Positions 1 through 11,566 of a stretch of 64,000 nucleotides of DNA are shown one piece after another. Numbering within the stretch: the first letter of the stretch is position 1; each line of letters opens with the position of its first letter. Source of the stretch: Zygnema cylindricum (lineage: Eukaryota > Streptophyta > Zygnematophyceae > Zygnematales > Zygnemataceae); the NCBI GenBank assembly GCA_037447655.1, contig JBBHKE010000065.1:38624-102623 (forward strand), written 5' to 3'. Position numbers and translations under genes: made by a program. The notes under the pieces are model-generated. The model was not told where the DNA came from and searched no databases. It was given only the letters and a program-made list of their open reading frames with translations.

Positions 1-208
1 TCGCAATTTTTTTTGTTTTGTCTTTTTTTTTTAAGTTATGTACAAATTATCTAAGCTTTCCGCGCCTAGTTTTTTCCTCACTATCATAGTTTCTTGTAAA
101 ATTCCTACAATTTAATTCACTTGGCTTAAGCCAAAGTTCGCAAGGTTTCTCTTCATCAAACTCTGGTGTGGATTCGGCAACAACAGACTTTCTCATGCTG
201 TGTCTAAA

Positions 209-391
209 CCCTTGTGAATGTATTATGTGCATTTGGGTTGTCTGAACCTTTGTGAATGTATTCTGTGCATTAAGGTTTGACATGTTGTTTTGCATCTCTA
301 CCCTTGTGAATGTATTATGTGCATTTGGGTTGTCTGAACCTTTGTGAATGTATTCTGTGCATTAAGGTTTGACATGTTGTTTTGCATCTCT
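209..391. repeat. Tandem duplication, 2 x 92 bp
   Basis: The block starting CCCTTGTGAATG at 209 is repeated from 301 almost without change, giving a period of 92 bp. Each block is made of two related halves (TTGTGAATGTATT.TGTGCATT occurs twice), so it is a duplicate of an older duplicate. Confidence 0.85.
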
Positions 392-560
392 GTCGCCTTT
401 TTCTACATATTATTTGCGGTTTGCTAAAATACGATTATCTCGGATTCAGATTTCTATTGTTGGTTTGTGGCATCTTTATTTGGTTGTTTATTTTATTTAT
501 TTAAAATCTTAAACCTAACTCCTGTAAAGGATACATTCAGACCGAGGAGCCTAGTGGCTA

Positions 561-674
561 TCCATCGGCATAGTGAATAAATACATCTCCCTCGGATGTG
601 TTCACTCATTTTTTTTATCCATCGGCATAGTGAATAAATACATCTCCCTCGGATGTGTTCACTCATTTTTTTTC
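561..674. repeat. Tandem duplication, 2 x 57 bp
   Basis: Two near-identical 57 bp blocks begin TCCATCGGCATAG at 561 and 618 and each ends in a T-run. Their near-identity points to a recent duplication. Confidence 0.85.
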
Positions 675-2120
675 TTTGCCTTGTCTCATTTTTTCTCACT
701 CTGTATCATATTCTTCTCGCATTCTTTTGCGTTGTTTCCTTTATCATTTTGCTGCTCAGCTGATACTGTTGAATACATTCTTCGCATTGAGAACTATGCG
801 CGACATCTATAACAAAAATTGCACTTATTTTTCAAACATAAAAAAATTAATGATAACATCATAAGAGCCTAATTTCAAGTTGGTGTTTTGACTAGAGGGC
901 GATAATAGTATATAAAATCAAAATTTTGGTTTAATAATCCACACATACACCATAAAGTGAAATAGTTGTGTTAGTAATTATAACCTTATCCAAACTAATC
1001 TATAGTACGTGTTGAATCTTTTTTATAAATGACCCATTTGTTATAAATAAAATGGATTCGCCGTTATCTAACAATTTTAACTTCATATTGATATGATAAC
1101 GCACTATCGCAAACCAAATAAAATAAAAAACAATCGATTATCAAATTCAATTGAAGGTTAAGCTTCACCATTGATGCAGAAGAAGCCGATACACACATTG
1201 GGTGTTATGCGGCAATAAAGATGAACATATTCGAGGCATACATTTGACGGATTCAGCCAAACTGGGGTATATGGACTGAAAGAAATATAAGGTGCGCACA
1301 ACATTTTTGGCGCGCTGCATAATCGAACGGACGCCGATTGAGGAATTTATTATTGGACGGTCTGCGTGAGCCTGGGGATCTCCAAATGGTTCTAATTATA
1401 AGAACACTATAGTAAAACATTTTATTCTCAAGAGAGTGACGAACGCGATTACACTTCTCTTCATAGAATTGCATAAATACACCGAGATTTGGGAAGCTTT
1501 GGTCAATCACTTATAGAAGTGGGACTCTTCGCAGCTGGCAGATTAAAAAAATAATGCATATACTTAAAAGAGAGGTGGGATGAATGAATATTGTAATAAT
1601 CTTGCTATTTTGTTTGCTGAACTAGCTAGTGGAAGCAGTCCGCAAACTGAGAGAAAGAGAGTAAACCCCCTTATCATAAAACTCCCTAACAGAGTGTGAG
1701 AACATTATAACAAGGCTTCAAAACTTAGGAGATACTAACTGAAAATGGAATGCTACCGTTGGAATGATTTTCGTGCGAGGAAGTACCTTAGATCTACGAA
1801 GAGGAGCTACTAGTGTACGCATTGGTAGCTAGGACAGATTGGAGAAAGCGTGATGGGAGAAGAAACGGAGACCAAAACTTCGGAGGAAATGGAAAGGGAG
1901 GAGAACGACCTAATGGACAAGAAATATGATTTCCAAAGATGGGTGTTGTCACTTCTCTAAAAAGCCGAGACATTATATGGCTAATTGCACAACATTGGCA
2001 GACCTAAGGATCAAAGACGGCCAGCAGAACAATAGCCAAGGAGGGGAAAAAAAGGCCCTCTTTACTATGGTGATTGGAGACGAGGAGGATGAAGAGGAAT
2101 TACACATGTAAGAAGAGGAG

Positions 2121-2402
2121 ATGGAGGAGCTTCTCCTCGATGAGAAGGTTGAGAAAGAAGAAAATAAAGTGGAAATACCGAGAAAGCAAAAGTGTACGTT
2201 CGGAGGTTTGGAGGAGACACTGGAGGAAGGGTGGATAATTAATTTAGGTGCTTTAATGCACATGTTTAAGGACCAAAGATGGTTCACAAAAATTAGAAAA
2301 ATTCCCTCGGTAGAAATAAAGTATATAGATGGGAGAGTTGTAAATACTAGCCTGGTAGGATTAGTAGAACTGAAAGTGTTAGTAAAGGGAAAACTTCTAT
2401 AG
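2121..2402 (+). pseudogene. Copia protease-region fragment
   Basis: The 93-residue frame aligns with the start of the protease segment of element B: WII, then GALMHM, RWFTK.RKI, VEI, DGRV..TSLVG and LKVLV. The catalytic aspartate of the family D-S/T-G motif is replaced (NLGA here), so no active protease is possible. The stop at 2400 cuts it before the flap region. The acidic stretch before it (EEEMEELLLDEKVEKEE) is the low-complexity C-terminus of gag. Confidence 0.7.
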
Positions 2403-3287
2403 TCACCCTATCAAAAGTGCTTTATATACTTTATTTAAGCAAAAAAATGGTTTCTACCTCTGTCTTAGATGACAAAGAATTGTGACATACCTTATTTAAG
2501 CAAAAAATTGATTTTTACCTCTGTCTTAGATGACAAAGAATTGTTACAGGAACAATAAATGAATATTCATACCTAGCTTCAATGATGAAGTATATTTCAT
2601 AGCTCAAAAGGGTAGGCATATTTCATTGTTCTAAGTAATGGAAAGAAAGGAGTGTACACGTGTGTAAATGATATGATGTTCTAGCATAAGCATTTGGGTC
2701 ATGTTCACATAGATAGACTAGAAAAATAAAAAGATAGTTGATGGACTAGAATACATAAATGAAGTAACAATGGATGATTGTAGTGAATGTGCTCAAGGGA
2801 AACTCGAAGTATAGAAAAAACATGGAAAGAAGGAAAAAAAAATTGCACTTTATTCTCTAAAACCTAGTAGTGTTGTCGCAAAGAAAAACCAAACCCACCA
2901 AAAGATAGTTCGAGGTATGATTCACAATACTAGTCGAAAAATGTTCTTCTGGGCGACGTTATTTTGACTGCAAATTATACTTGTACTCGGAGACTTAAAT
3001 CGGTCTTCGGGAACAAAACACCAAAAGAATTGAGAACGGAAAAAATCTGACCACACAATAAATACAAACTTGGGGATGTAATCCAATAGTTTATGTGGAG
3101 CCGACAAAGAGGAAAAAGGAATACGTTTAAAGAGTTGGATAAAAATCTTCGCTGGTTACAGTACAAAGAGGAATTTATATCTACAATATGATCCTATTTC
3201 ACAAATCCATAGTATACACTACATTTGAAGAGAATTGTCAAACGGAAAAAGCGATTGACATGAAAGGGGTTTTTAAGACTAAAACCA

Positions 3288-3900
3288 GTGTGTCGAGAGA
3301 CCTCGCGGTTGGTTTGTAAGAGGTTTCAACAAAACAAAAGCATTGAATATACGGACACTAATGTTGAAATTTTACTCATTGCCTTGATTAGTATATTAAC
3401 GACATATAAGAAAAAACACGTTCACCAAATAGATGTTGAAACAACATTTTTAAATGGGAAATTGGATGGAGAGGTGTACATGAAGACCCCGAAGGCGTGT
3501 CTTTTCTACGTAAAAGTATATTACGACGGTTTCAATAATCAATTTGTAGATTGAAGCCGGCGCCACGCAAATGGTACATGCGTCTTCAGAAAATACTTGT
3601 AGAGTTTGATTTAGTACGGACTACGTTTCGTTGTTAAGTGTACGTAAAAGGTGAAATTGCAGACCAAATCATATTTTCGATATACGTGAATGATTTTTTA
3701 AGGGCGTGCGATAAGCTAGTGAGCATGAACGAGATGAAATGTTAACTTATTTTACATGTTCAAGAAATAATTTGCGATCAAGAGGGAACCATTAAATTGA
3801 GTCACACAAAGCATTGCAAGGAAATTATTAAATCGTCATTTGTGCTAGATGCGAAAGCGCTTTCTACAGTTATCGAATACAAATTTACAAATTAAAATTT
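3288..3900 (+). pseudogene. Copia reverse transcriptase fragment
   Basis: HQIDVETTFLNGKLDGEVYM matches the conserved copia RT block written HQMDVKTAFLHGELEE.IYM in element D. Further on, after a stop at 3552, KPAPRKWYM and a weak YVND replace the family QAPR.WN and YVDD. The catalytic YVDD has become YVND and several stops follow. The copy is dead. Confidence 0.75.
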
Positions 3901-3929
3901 TTGAGGAAAAATTGATGTACCATATCGCC

Positions 3930-4207
3930 CCACAATCGCATGCCTTACGTACTTGAGCGTTAACACACAGCTTGACATTTCGACGAGCGTTTTGTCATTT
4001 TCCGACCCGATTGAGAGCCTAACAAAGTGCATTTCCAAGAATCTTCCATATTTTGTTGGTATTATTGATTTAGGACTTCCGTTTCCATTTGGTCCAAATT
4101 GCTTGAAGTGTTATAAATATTGCGACGCAATTGGAGCAAGGATTTTGACTTTGGAAAATCTATGTCAGATTGCATTTTTATCTTTAACGATACGTCAACA
4201 ATCTTAA
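3930..4207 (+). pseudogene. Copia late RT/RNase H connection fragment
   Basis: VPYR..I.CLTYLSVNTQLDIS resembles the copia block VPYRQA.G.LMYL..NTRPDI. It is followed by GIIDLGLPFPFG and KCYKYCDA, which echo the G..D.GL.F and Y.DADWAG blocks seen before RNase H in other copia lineages. This wording differs from elements B, D and E, so the remnant may belong to another copia lineage. The end of RNase H is not recognisable. Confidence 0.6.
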
Positions 4208-4500
4208 AATTTGCACTTATAACCAATTATCCCATTGAGGTCGATGACATCGAAATACATGGCCACGTCGATTTAAATAAAAAAGTTATTACTTGAACTG
4301 GAAATATCCATTAGATGAATGGTTGTATATTTTGACAATATAACTTCGATAGTGACAGTGACAAGTCTAGTATTTCACAAGAGGACAAAATAAGCACGAA
4401 TTCAATGACACTTCGTGCAAAATTTGGTGACAATTAAAGAGATTTGGTTTTTTAACCTCTCTATTATAGAGGTGGCGGGTTATAAATTAACTAAGGCGAT

Positions 4501-7500
4501 GATACGCGAAAGTTTTGTTTTGATAAAAAATGAATGCGTGAACACGTTGTCGTTTACCATTTTCTTTTCCTTTGTTTTTCGTTTCACCGTGATCAATAGA
4601 AATAGTTTGACAATCGAATTTAGAGTTTGGTAAAAAGCAAGTCTAATGATTTGACTTGCTACAAATTGTACCTTGAGATTTAGAGATGTACATTTTTTTC
4701 GGGAATTATGTGGTGGAAGAAAAGTTTTATCTAAACGTTATACTCTTTGGTCAATTACCTTTCTCTTATGGAAAATGCTTTAGCTTTTGGTGTGACGATC
4801 TCTACCTTGTGTGGTGTCGATTTTATCAGCCATAAGTAGAAATGGAAAAACTACAAGATGAAATGGACACTAAACACGAAAACAAAACACCATTTAAAAA
4901 AAAGGAACAGTAAACCCAAATATGGAAGCACACGACGAAAACGGCGTGGACAAATAAACTTAGACGCGACCGTCAACACTTGTGACGGATTCGATATTCG
5001 TCGGTTTGCTAAAAGGTTGATGAGCGTGGTTTCGCAAAATATATCTAACAATCTTAATCTGAGAAAACAAGAGATTGAGGCGTAAAATAAGAGGCATTGA
5101 TTGATAAGTTTATAGAGTACAATATTTAACCTTACAACAAAAGATTACACTATGATTATAACCTTATACCTTATGCCATATACTTTACATTTTGAAAATG
5201 TATTTTTTAACCGAAATAGGGAATTAAAAAAGCCAAAAATATAAGGGAAAAAATGCGATATGAGAATATAATGAAAACGTTATATCAAATTATGTTGCAA
5301 ATGTAGGTAAATTGATGAATAAATTGTTGTTATAACAAAAAGAATGATAAATTAAAAAAGTTAGAAGTGGTTTTTGAAGTGTCTTGGAAGAGTTTGGGAA
5401 ATGTTTTGTAGGAGGTTTACAAGTAACATACTTGCAATTTGGGAGGAGGTTTATAAGTGCGGTTTCCTAGTTTTGGGGGGAAGGAATTTCCAATTTTGGG
5501 GGAGGGGAAGAATGGAAAAAAAAAGGTTGATAAATGCAATGGTGTGAAAATAAAAAATATTATATACATATAAAATTAATATCGATAATTTACATGTATA
5601 AACACATTAATAACATAATTTGTCAAAAAATTATACGTTTGGATATTTCCGATTTAACAAATACCTTAGAATACTTTACCAAAAAATAAAGATTTCGTTA
5701 TTATAAAAATTAAATATCTAAAGTTTCACTCGTCAAGCGGTCCTCAAAGATAGTTTGAAAAATTAACTTTTTTGAGGATGAAAAGAAAATGATCAATAGA
5801 TATAGATAGTTTACTCTAATAAGAGTGAAAAAGACTACCGGAAAAAAGTGTGATGAGAAACAAAGAGAAAGAAAAGGTCATAATAAAAAGGGCAACGGTC
5901 AAAAAAAAAATAAGCACAAAAAATGTAATCGCTTTGGCATTTGTTCACCCACGGATTTTTTTTTTTTCGGTGTGTTTGAAGGGCCAAACTTTTCACAAAA
6001 AAAAGGACACGGATAATAATGAATGTTCCCCAAATGATATTTTTTTTGCACTTAATGGAGTTCTCCCATGTTTACTTTTAAATCGTAGACTCGTTTTAAC
6101 AAAACACTAAAGACCAAATTTACATCTTTTCTCATTACTAATACGTATCCGTTTGATAAATATCTCCAAGGGTAGATTTTCGCATTTGGTTTTTTGCTTT
6201 TTGGTATTTTCATTTTGTTTTATGTTTTGTTGTTTTTTCACATTCTATACCATATCTTTGTTTTCTTTCGAGGGTAAAACCTTCAATTAACATGGTCCCA
6301 CACTACTTTCATCGGTACAACTAGCCTTAGGACAGGGACAAACGTGTTAAAGATCTTTAAAATATAATTTTTGCTACTCATTTGAGTTCTTGATGTTTTT
6401 AAATCTTAAATTCATTCTACCAAAATATATTAAACCAAAATTTGATCATTTTTACTTGGTGGGTCTAATGAGTTTGATAAAACTCGATTATGACTCGGTT
6501 TTCATATATGGTACTTCAATTTACTAAAACCAACCTTGGGCCCTTTAATCAGGAAACACGTCGATTACATTATGCTTATCTTAAAGAAAAAAAAAAACAA
6601 CAAACAAACAAACAATTCACCAACAGTCAAGGGAGATTACATTTTGGCATAAATGGACTCACCTTGACCAATCAAACTCCATTTTGGGAAGTCACCCCCA
6701 TTAGAAAGCAGTTTCTAAAGCGCCTTTAAAATATGTTTTTAAACCTCAACCTCTTTCGACCATTTGCCTAGATGTATTTCCTCTTGTGAACTAATTCTGC
6801 CTTCACTAATAGTGTTTTGGTCTGTCACCAAAGAGACAGAACAAAAAAGAATAAATAAACAATTCTGAAATCAGATTTGGAACTGACTTTAAAAACTAGT
6901 TTCTTTCCTTTCATGCAACAAAAACAAAGAGTTTTGAAATAACACTAAAAAAAGCCTATACAACAAATTTTATTCCACCGGAAAACCAACAGAAAGGTTC
7001 CGAAATCAGATTAAAAATCCAAAAAGTTTTTTTTTTTCAAAAAAACAAAAAAAAATAAAAAACATAAAATATAAATTCAAATCTAAACCTTCTCAGCAAA
7101 GTAATAAATCAAAAATATAACACGTCGTTTCAAAATTTTGGCTAGGTTTGGTATAAAGTACAATGAATAACTTTCCCGCCAACAAATATTGGACAGGAAT
7201 TATCATACACATGAGAAAATCCACATGAAAATCAAGCTTATTTTTAAACAAAGCGATCAAATTGAAAAACAACCTTTTACAGCAAGTAATATAGAATATA
7301 TGTTTATGCAAACTCCTAAAAAAAACATCAATAATTGAACACACAAAATATGAAAAGTAACAAAAAACTAAGGTAAGGCATGCACACAACTATCACACTT
7401 ACATTAAACTAACAACATTGCTGTTAAGTAAAATCTTTAGCAGTACATGGACCAAAAAAAAAAAAAAATCCAAAAAGGAACAAAAATTGAAGAAATAAAG

Positions 7501-8436
7501 ACAACAACAAAAGAATGCACAATTTCTCACCAATGATGAAAAAAAACCATTTCACTTTACGTTTAAAAAAAGGAGATTAAAATTGCGAAGTAGATGTGTT
7601 AATCCAATACGCGAAGTGACCTCGAGAGAAACTGCAAAAAAAAAAAACATGTCCTCTTGCTATGCATAGTTTCATTACTTACTGAACATTATTCCACAGC
7701 TGCAAACATCCAAAGTTTCCCACTCTAATACTCAAAAACCATCCACATTCAGTTTATAATCCACATTAAAAGTTAGTGAAAACTATTGCAAACGGCTCTA
7801 TAGAGCACCCTTATTTATCATAAGAAAAAAGTCACCTATTACCTCTGAAATATGGAAAGACATTTACCTGTTTTAGCAGCTCTTTTAAAAACTAGTGTGA
7901 CAACTCGGATTCCTTAGTTTCCAAAGAATCTAGAGATTTCGCACCAGAATCTGAAAAAACTCCAAAAATTCCATCAGCAAACCTATATTGTAAACACCAA
8001 GTCAAGTGAAAAAGTGTTATAAAACCCTAACACACACATTGTATTTTTAACAATATTAAAGACAGAGAACAGGATACTACATATACTCAGAAAATTCCTT
8101 ACACAAACTACATCCAAGTTTCCTATATTGAAAAAGAAAGCAGCTATCCAATGGCAAGAACTAGAGCAACTTCCAAATCAATTACACAAGTAAGTCATTC
8201 ATTTTGTAACAAACTCATTTTTCTAACTGCATCTCAAAAGCTTTTCAAAAATTAAAATACATCAAAGAAAAAAATATGACATTTTACAAAAGATCTATTT
8301 ATTTACATGCAAAGTTTCACCGGACCTTCCACCGAATCTTCCAAGAACAAATCATTGCTCATATCTCAAAATCGACCCTCCGCCGCAAACTGTGGACAAA
8401 GGAAGCTGCTGCAGCAGCCGTGGCTATTGTCACAGT
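4501..8436. other. Low-complexity AT-rich stretch without a gene
   Basis: There are many A and T runs and no frame with recognisable motifs. The frame at 4858-5085 (75 residues, lysine- and arginine-rich) and the frames near 5825-6110 lie in simple sequence and have no family signature. I see no tRNA, LTR or clear inverted-repeat element here. Confidence 0.5.
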
Positions 8437-8836
8437 ATGTCACAGTATTCTTGCCTACAGGATGTCACAGGATTCTTGGCTACAGGATGTCACAGGATTC
8501 TTGGCTACAGAATGTCACAGGATTCTTGGCTACAGAATGTCACAGGATTCTTGGCTACAGAATGTCGCAGGATTCTTGGCTACAGAATGTCACAGGATTC
8601 TTGGCTACAGGATGTCACAGGATTCTTGGCTACAGGATGTCACAGGATTCTTGGCTACAGGATGTCACAAGATTCTTGGCTATAGGATGTCACAGGATTC
8701 TTGGCTACAGAATGTCACAGGATTCTTGGCTAGAGAATGTCACAAAATTCTTGGCTACAGGATGTCACAGGATTCTTGGCTACAGAATGTCACAGAATTC
8801 TTGGCTACAAGATGTCACAGGATTCTTGGCTACAGA
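8437..8836 (+). repeat. Minisatellite, 16 x 25 bp
   Basis: Sixteen units of exactly 25 bp start at 8437 and repeat without indels up to 8836. A typical unit is ATGTCACAGGATTCTTGGCT followed by ACAGG or ACAGA. Because 25 is not a multiple of 3, one turn through three frames gives a 25-residue peptide repeat and all three forward frames stay open (frames at 8276-8854, 8307-8903 and 8392-8685). These frames are a consequence of the repeat, not evidence of a gene. Variation is mostly G/A at the last base plus a few substitutions. Confidence 0.95.
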
Positions 8837-8898
8837 AGGTCCTCTTCAAAATGATGTTTCTCTCCTAAAACCTGTTATTCTGTTAAGCAGATTCAAAC

Positions 8899-9205
8899 CA
8901 TAGTTCAAAAGTAGGCGTTTTTATGGTAGGCCTTTGGTCGGCGCCTTTATCGTAAGTTGTGTTATGGGCTTTTCATGTGAACCTCTTCGATCGCTACTTT
9001 GATCAGCGACCGTCCGATCGTCCTAGTCTGACGTAGTAAATAAATTTCTTTGGTCCGAATGTTTTAATTGGTCCAATTATTCGTCCAAATGTTTTAATTG
9101 GTCCAAATAGGTCCAAATACAATAATGGGTCTTAAGGTCATCCTTTATGTTTTGCGTACAATAAGCATATTGTATGGGCCTACTTTCACCTACTTTTGAA
9201 CTATG
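8899..9205. mobile_element. MITE-like element with 17 bp inverted ends
   Basis: CATAGTTCAAAAGTAGG at 8899-8915 has its exact reverse complement at 9189-9205, and the match continues imperfectly inward (GTAGGCC on both sides). The flanks ATTCAAAC (8891-8898) and ATTCAATT (9206-9213) match at 6 of 8 bases, suggesting an 8 bp target duplication as in hAT elements. The interior repeats AATTGGTCCAA-type motifs and has no coding capacity. Family assignment is an inference. Confidence 0.65.
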
Positions 9206-10552
9206 ATTCAATTAGGGAGTGTAATCTGAAGAGAAGTATAAAACTTTAAAAGAAGTAGAAAACTTCAAAAGGTGAAATCTTTACGAGCACCCGCACAAAG
9301 ATATCAAAATCAGTACGCTAGACTGTAAGTAAAACATGGTATAATCGGTTTGAAATATACTTTGTTTTAAACAAATTTTTCAACACCTTAAATCACGGTG
9401 TGCGACTGTCTGTGCGACGTCGTTCAGCTGTCGCGGACGACCACGACTGATCAACCGCGGCGGTGTTCAAAAAACCTAAGAGGTTTCTAAACGACACTTG
9501 GCGTCATCCGGCAGCTAGCGACAATTGTTCGTTGACACATGGCGCAACTCGAAGCGAACTCCCGGTGATGAATGGAGATCTTAGGGTATGTGTCCATGTA
9601 TTCGTAGCTTTTCATTAGCGATCAGATTATGCGTTGCCACATGACACTCTCACACGTTTAAGTGCATTACGCATATAAAAAAAAAAAAAACGATGATGGC
9701 TGTCGGATATAGCGTGAACAAAAGGAGCTCTCGTCCCAGTAGGTGTTGCCAACAATCGTACGGACACGATTACTAATCAAGGTTCCATCATGTCGCACCA
9801 CCAAGGCACAGATCGCCCACGTTCGTTATTGCCATTGTTACCACGAAGGTTTCTCTTCAAACGCCTAGAATAGTCAAAGATTTTAAAAGCACAAAATCTG
9901 AACATCACATATGCACGGACGACTAAATTGAAGATTTGTAGAATTGTATTAAATTTTAAGATTTGTAAATGTGTAATTCATAATTGAACGAATTGTATCA
10001 TTCTATTTTAAAAACAAAGTCCTTTCTGCGAAGGTCAATGGAATGCAAAAAAAAAGACAGAGCATATCTACCCTCAAATGTTTGTTCGTCATTTTAGGGG
10101 ATTTGAAAGCACATGACCTACGCCACATGAAAGGTTGTTCTCTCGTTTCCATCGTGGATCGCATCTGACTTTTCCAAGTGTACCAATTGTACATGTCCTG
10201 TGTGTGGGTAGTGTCCTCATTGAAAAGACTAGAGGACACTTGCCACGCACGAGATAGCACGAAATTTTCTTCCGAAAAAACAAAATTGGATGGCTAAAGT
10301 TACCACACAAAATTTTGGGAAATCTTGCCAAATCTCCAATAAACATGTTTGAAAAAAAAAAACAATACGGCTTGGTGCAAAAATGTACGGTTTCAAGTAA
10401 ACAAACACATTATTTCGCTTGACGGAGGTTCACCCTCTGTGTAAAACTTTTATGTTAGCATAGAATAAGGTTAAACTGCCATCAGGCGGGATAGGTTTAC
10501 TGGTATCAATATCTTGCAAAATCTTCAAGTAGGTCGAAATAGTAAACACCTC
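9206..10552. other. Stretch without a recognisable gene
   Basis: No recognisable coding motif on either strand. The minus-strand frame 10430-10795 begins inside the LTR of element B and reads out into this flank. That is what the gag start in the LTR would do, so it is not an independent gene. Confidence 0.45.
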
Positions 10553-11460
10553 TGAAATTCCGTGGTCTCCATTAACCAACAAAATTAGCAGCCTATGTAA
10601 AGCCTCTACGATAATATTTGCCCCTTTCACTTTCTCACTCAATAAGTGCCCCCCAGGCAAAAAAATATTCTTACCACCCTCACCCCTGTGAGGACAAGAC
10701 TCCCTTGAGTCAAACGCAAAAATAATCACTGAATTTGCTCCCTTATGCAGTAAGTTATGGCTGGCCAAAGATGGCTTATAAATACAAAAGGTCACCTAGA
10801 GAGAGGCGCCTCAAATACGCTAAGTCCCTTAACTCCTACTCATAAATACCTACTACTCTACCCTTGGCCAATCAAAAGAGTGTATAGTACAAGAAGGTAC
10901 AGTGGTCGATTGTACTTCTTGTACGACCATTGTACAACATGGCCTTTTGGTTGACACTTGTCAACTTGGGAGCCATCGTTCCTCCTCCCATCTTTCCCGG
11001 CATCCAATGATGTGTCACCACGTGGCAAAGCGCGCCCCGCTGTTCGGAAGCCGCCAAATATTCATTCGGGTTTGGCGAGGACGACGAAGGCCGTCGGATC
11101 ATATATTTTACACGGGTAGATTCGCGTCCGCGAGTGCCGTTTTACTATAGATGTCGTTCCGTCAATTTTGGCTTGTTTAAGTCAAACTGACGTTTCGATA
11201 ACACTTTAATTAAACACCGAACCATTTACGTGTATCGTCTCTTTTACGCCTAAGTGGATAAGGCGTACATCTATATAGTTCTTTGTAGACCCAGGTTCAA
11301 ATCCTGCTAAAAGCAGCATTTTGGTAATTTATCAATCTGTTTGATTGCTTGCTTGTCTGCCTGTTTCTTTCAAAGTATGGCGCCAGCTATGGTGACTCTC
11401 TCCCTCTCTTTACTATAGATTCTAAATTAACAATTGAATATTAATTACTTATTTTCAACA
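10553..11460 (-). repeat. Element B 3' LTR
   Basis: This 908 bp direct repeat of 20871-21784 is bounded by TG and CA on the minus strand. It contains a tRNA-like segment (11240-11314). On the minus strand its last 20 bases encode the first codons of the family gag frame, so a frame reads out of it into the flank. Confidence 0.85.
11240..11314 (+). other. tRNA-like sequence in the LTR of element B
   Basis: The arrangement resembles a tRNA. The 5' acceptor TCTTTTA faces TAAAAGC, a perfect D-stem CGCC/GGCG encloses TAAGTGGATAA, and the B-box-like GGTTCAAATCC sits in a T-arm with 4 of 5 pairs. The D-arm recalls eukaryotic tRNA-Arg (GCCTAATGGATAAGGC, from memory). The anticodon arm cannot be folded properly. 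It lies antisense to the element. It is probably a relic captured from a tRNA, not a gene. A weaker copy occupies the other LTR near 21557-21632. Confidence 0.4.
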
Positions 11461-11475
11461 CACCCCTCAATTCTT
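11461..11475 (-). promoter_or_regulatory. Element B polypurine tract
   Basis: On the minus strand, AAGAATTGAGGGGTG directly precedes the 3' LTR that starts TGTTGAAAA. Its position and purine richness fit the plus-strand primer site of a copia element. The pol stop codon overlaps its upstream edge (11474-11476). Confidence 0.75.
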
Positions 11476-11566
11476 AGTCAACTTTTAATTTAAGTCCACA
11501 ATTTTCTCTGCTGAATTTTAACTTAGGAGAAGGCACCGGTTTTGTCATCATGTCTGCAATCATCTT
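11474..11566 (-). pseudogene. Element B pol C-terminal tail, cut off by element A
   Basis: On the minus strand this encodes the end of copia RNase H: ADMMTKPVPSPKLKF, then CGLK and a stop. Joined across element A, it continues the frame that ends at 16566 and matches the tail of element E (ADMMTKPL.APKLK, CGLKG). This shows that A landed within the last codons of B pol. Confidence 0.85.
11562..11566 (+). repeat. Target-site duplication of element A, left copy
   Basis: ATCTT precedes the left LTR of A and ATCTC (16566-16570) follows the right one, matching at 4 of 5 bases. Five bases is the usual length for copia integration. Confidence 0.75.

Larger units (their letters stand above)
1..1725. 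other. AT-rich stretch without a recognisable gene
   Basis: No open frame here shows a recognisable motif; the short frames are chance ones in AT-rich sequence. The stretch holds two local tandem duplications, listed separately. From about 1726 the frame becomes recognisable as decayed copia gag. Confidence 0.5.
1726..4500 (+). pseudogene. Decayed Ty1/copia gag-pol remnant
   Basis: A chain of short frames in copia order runs across this stretch. Near 1726-1800 is a gag segment resembling the gag of element B (LGD.N, VGMI.V..ST, LRRG). A degenerate CCHC knuckle lies near 1944-1990, followed by a protease region, a GAG-pre-integrase vestige with HKHLGH near 2690, an RT fragment and a late RT/RNase H fragment. 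Many stops and frameshifts separate the pieces and no LTRs are visible, so this is an old dead copy. It resembles element B more than D or E in the protease-proximal segment. Confidence 0.75.

Noticed and set aside
2900-3180. Separate minus-strand genes at 2922-3166
   Set aside because: Short frames without motifs, inside the decayed plus-strand copia remnant.
8437-8836. Possible CRISPR array because of regular short repeats
   Set aside because: Units follow each other directly without unique spacers, and the context is eukaryotic.
8276-8903. Three overlapping plus-strand frames of 97-198 residues with peptide repeats
   Set aside because: They are produced by the 25 bp minisatellite whose period is not a multiple of three; there is no independent sign of coding.
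9584-9605. Left end of another H2-type element (TTAGGGTATGTGTCCATGTA)
   Set aside because: Resembles the H2 terminus, but I found no matching right end downstream.
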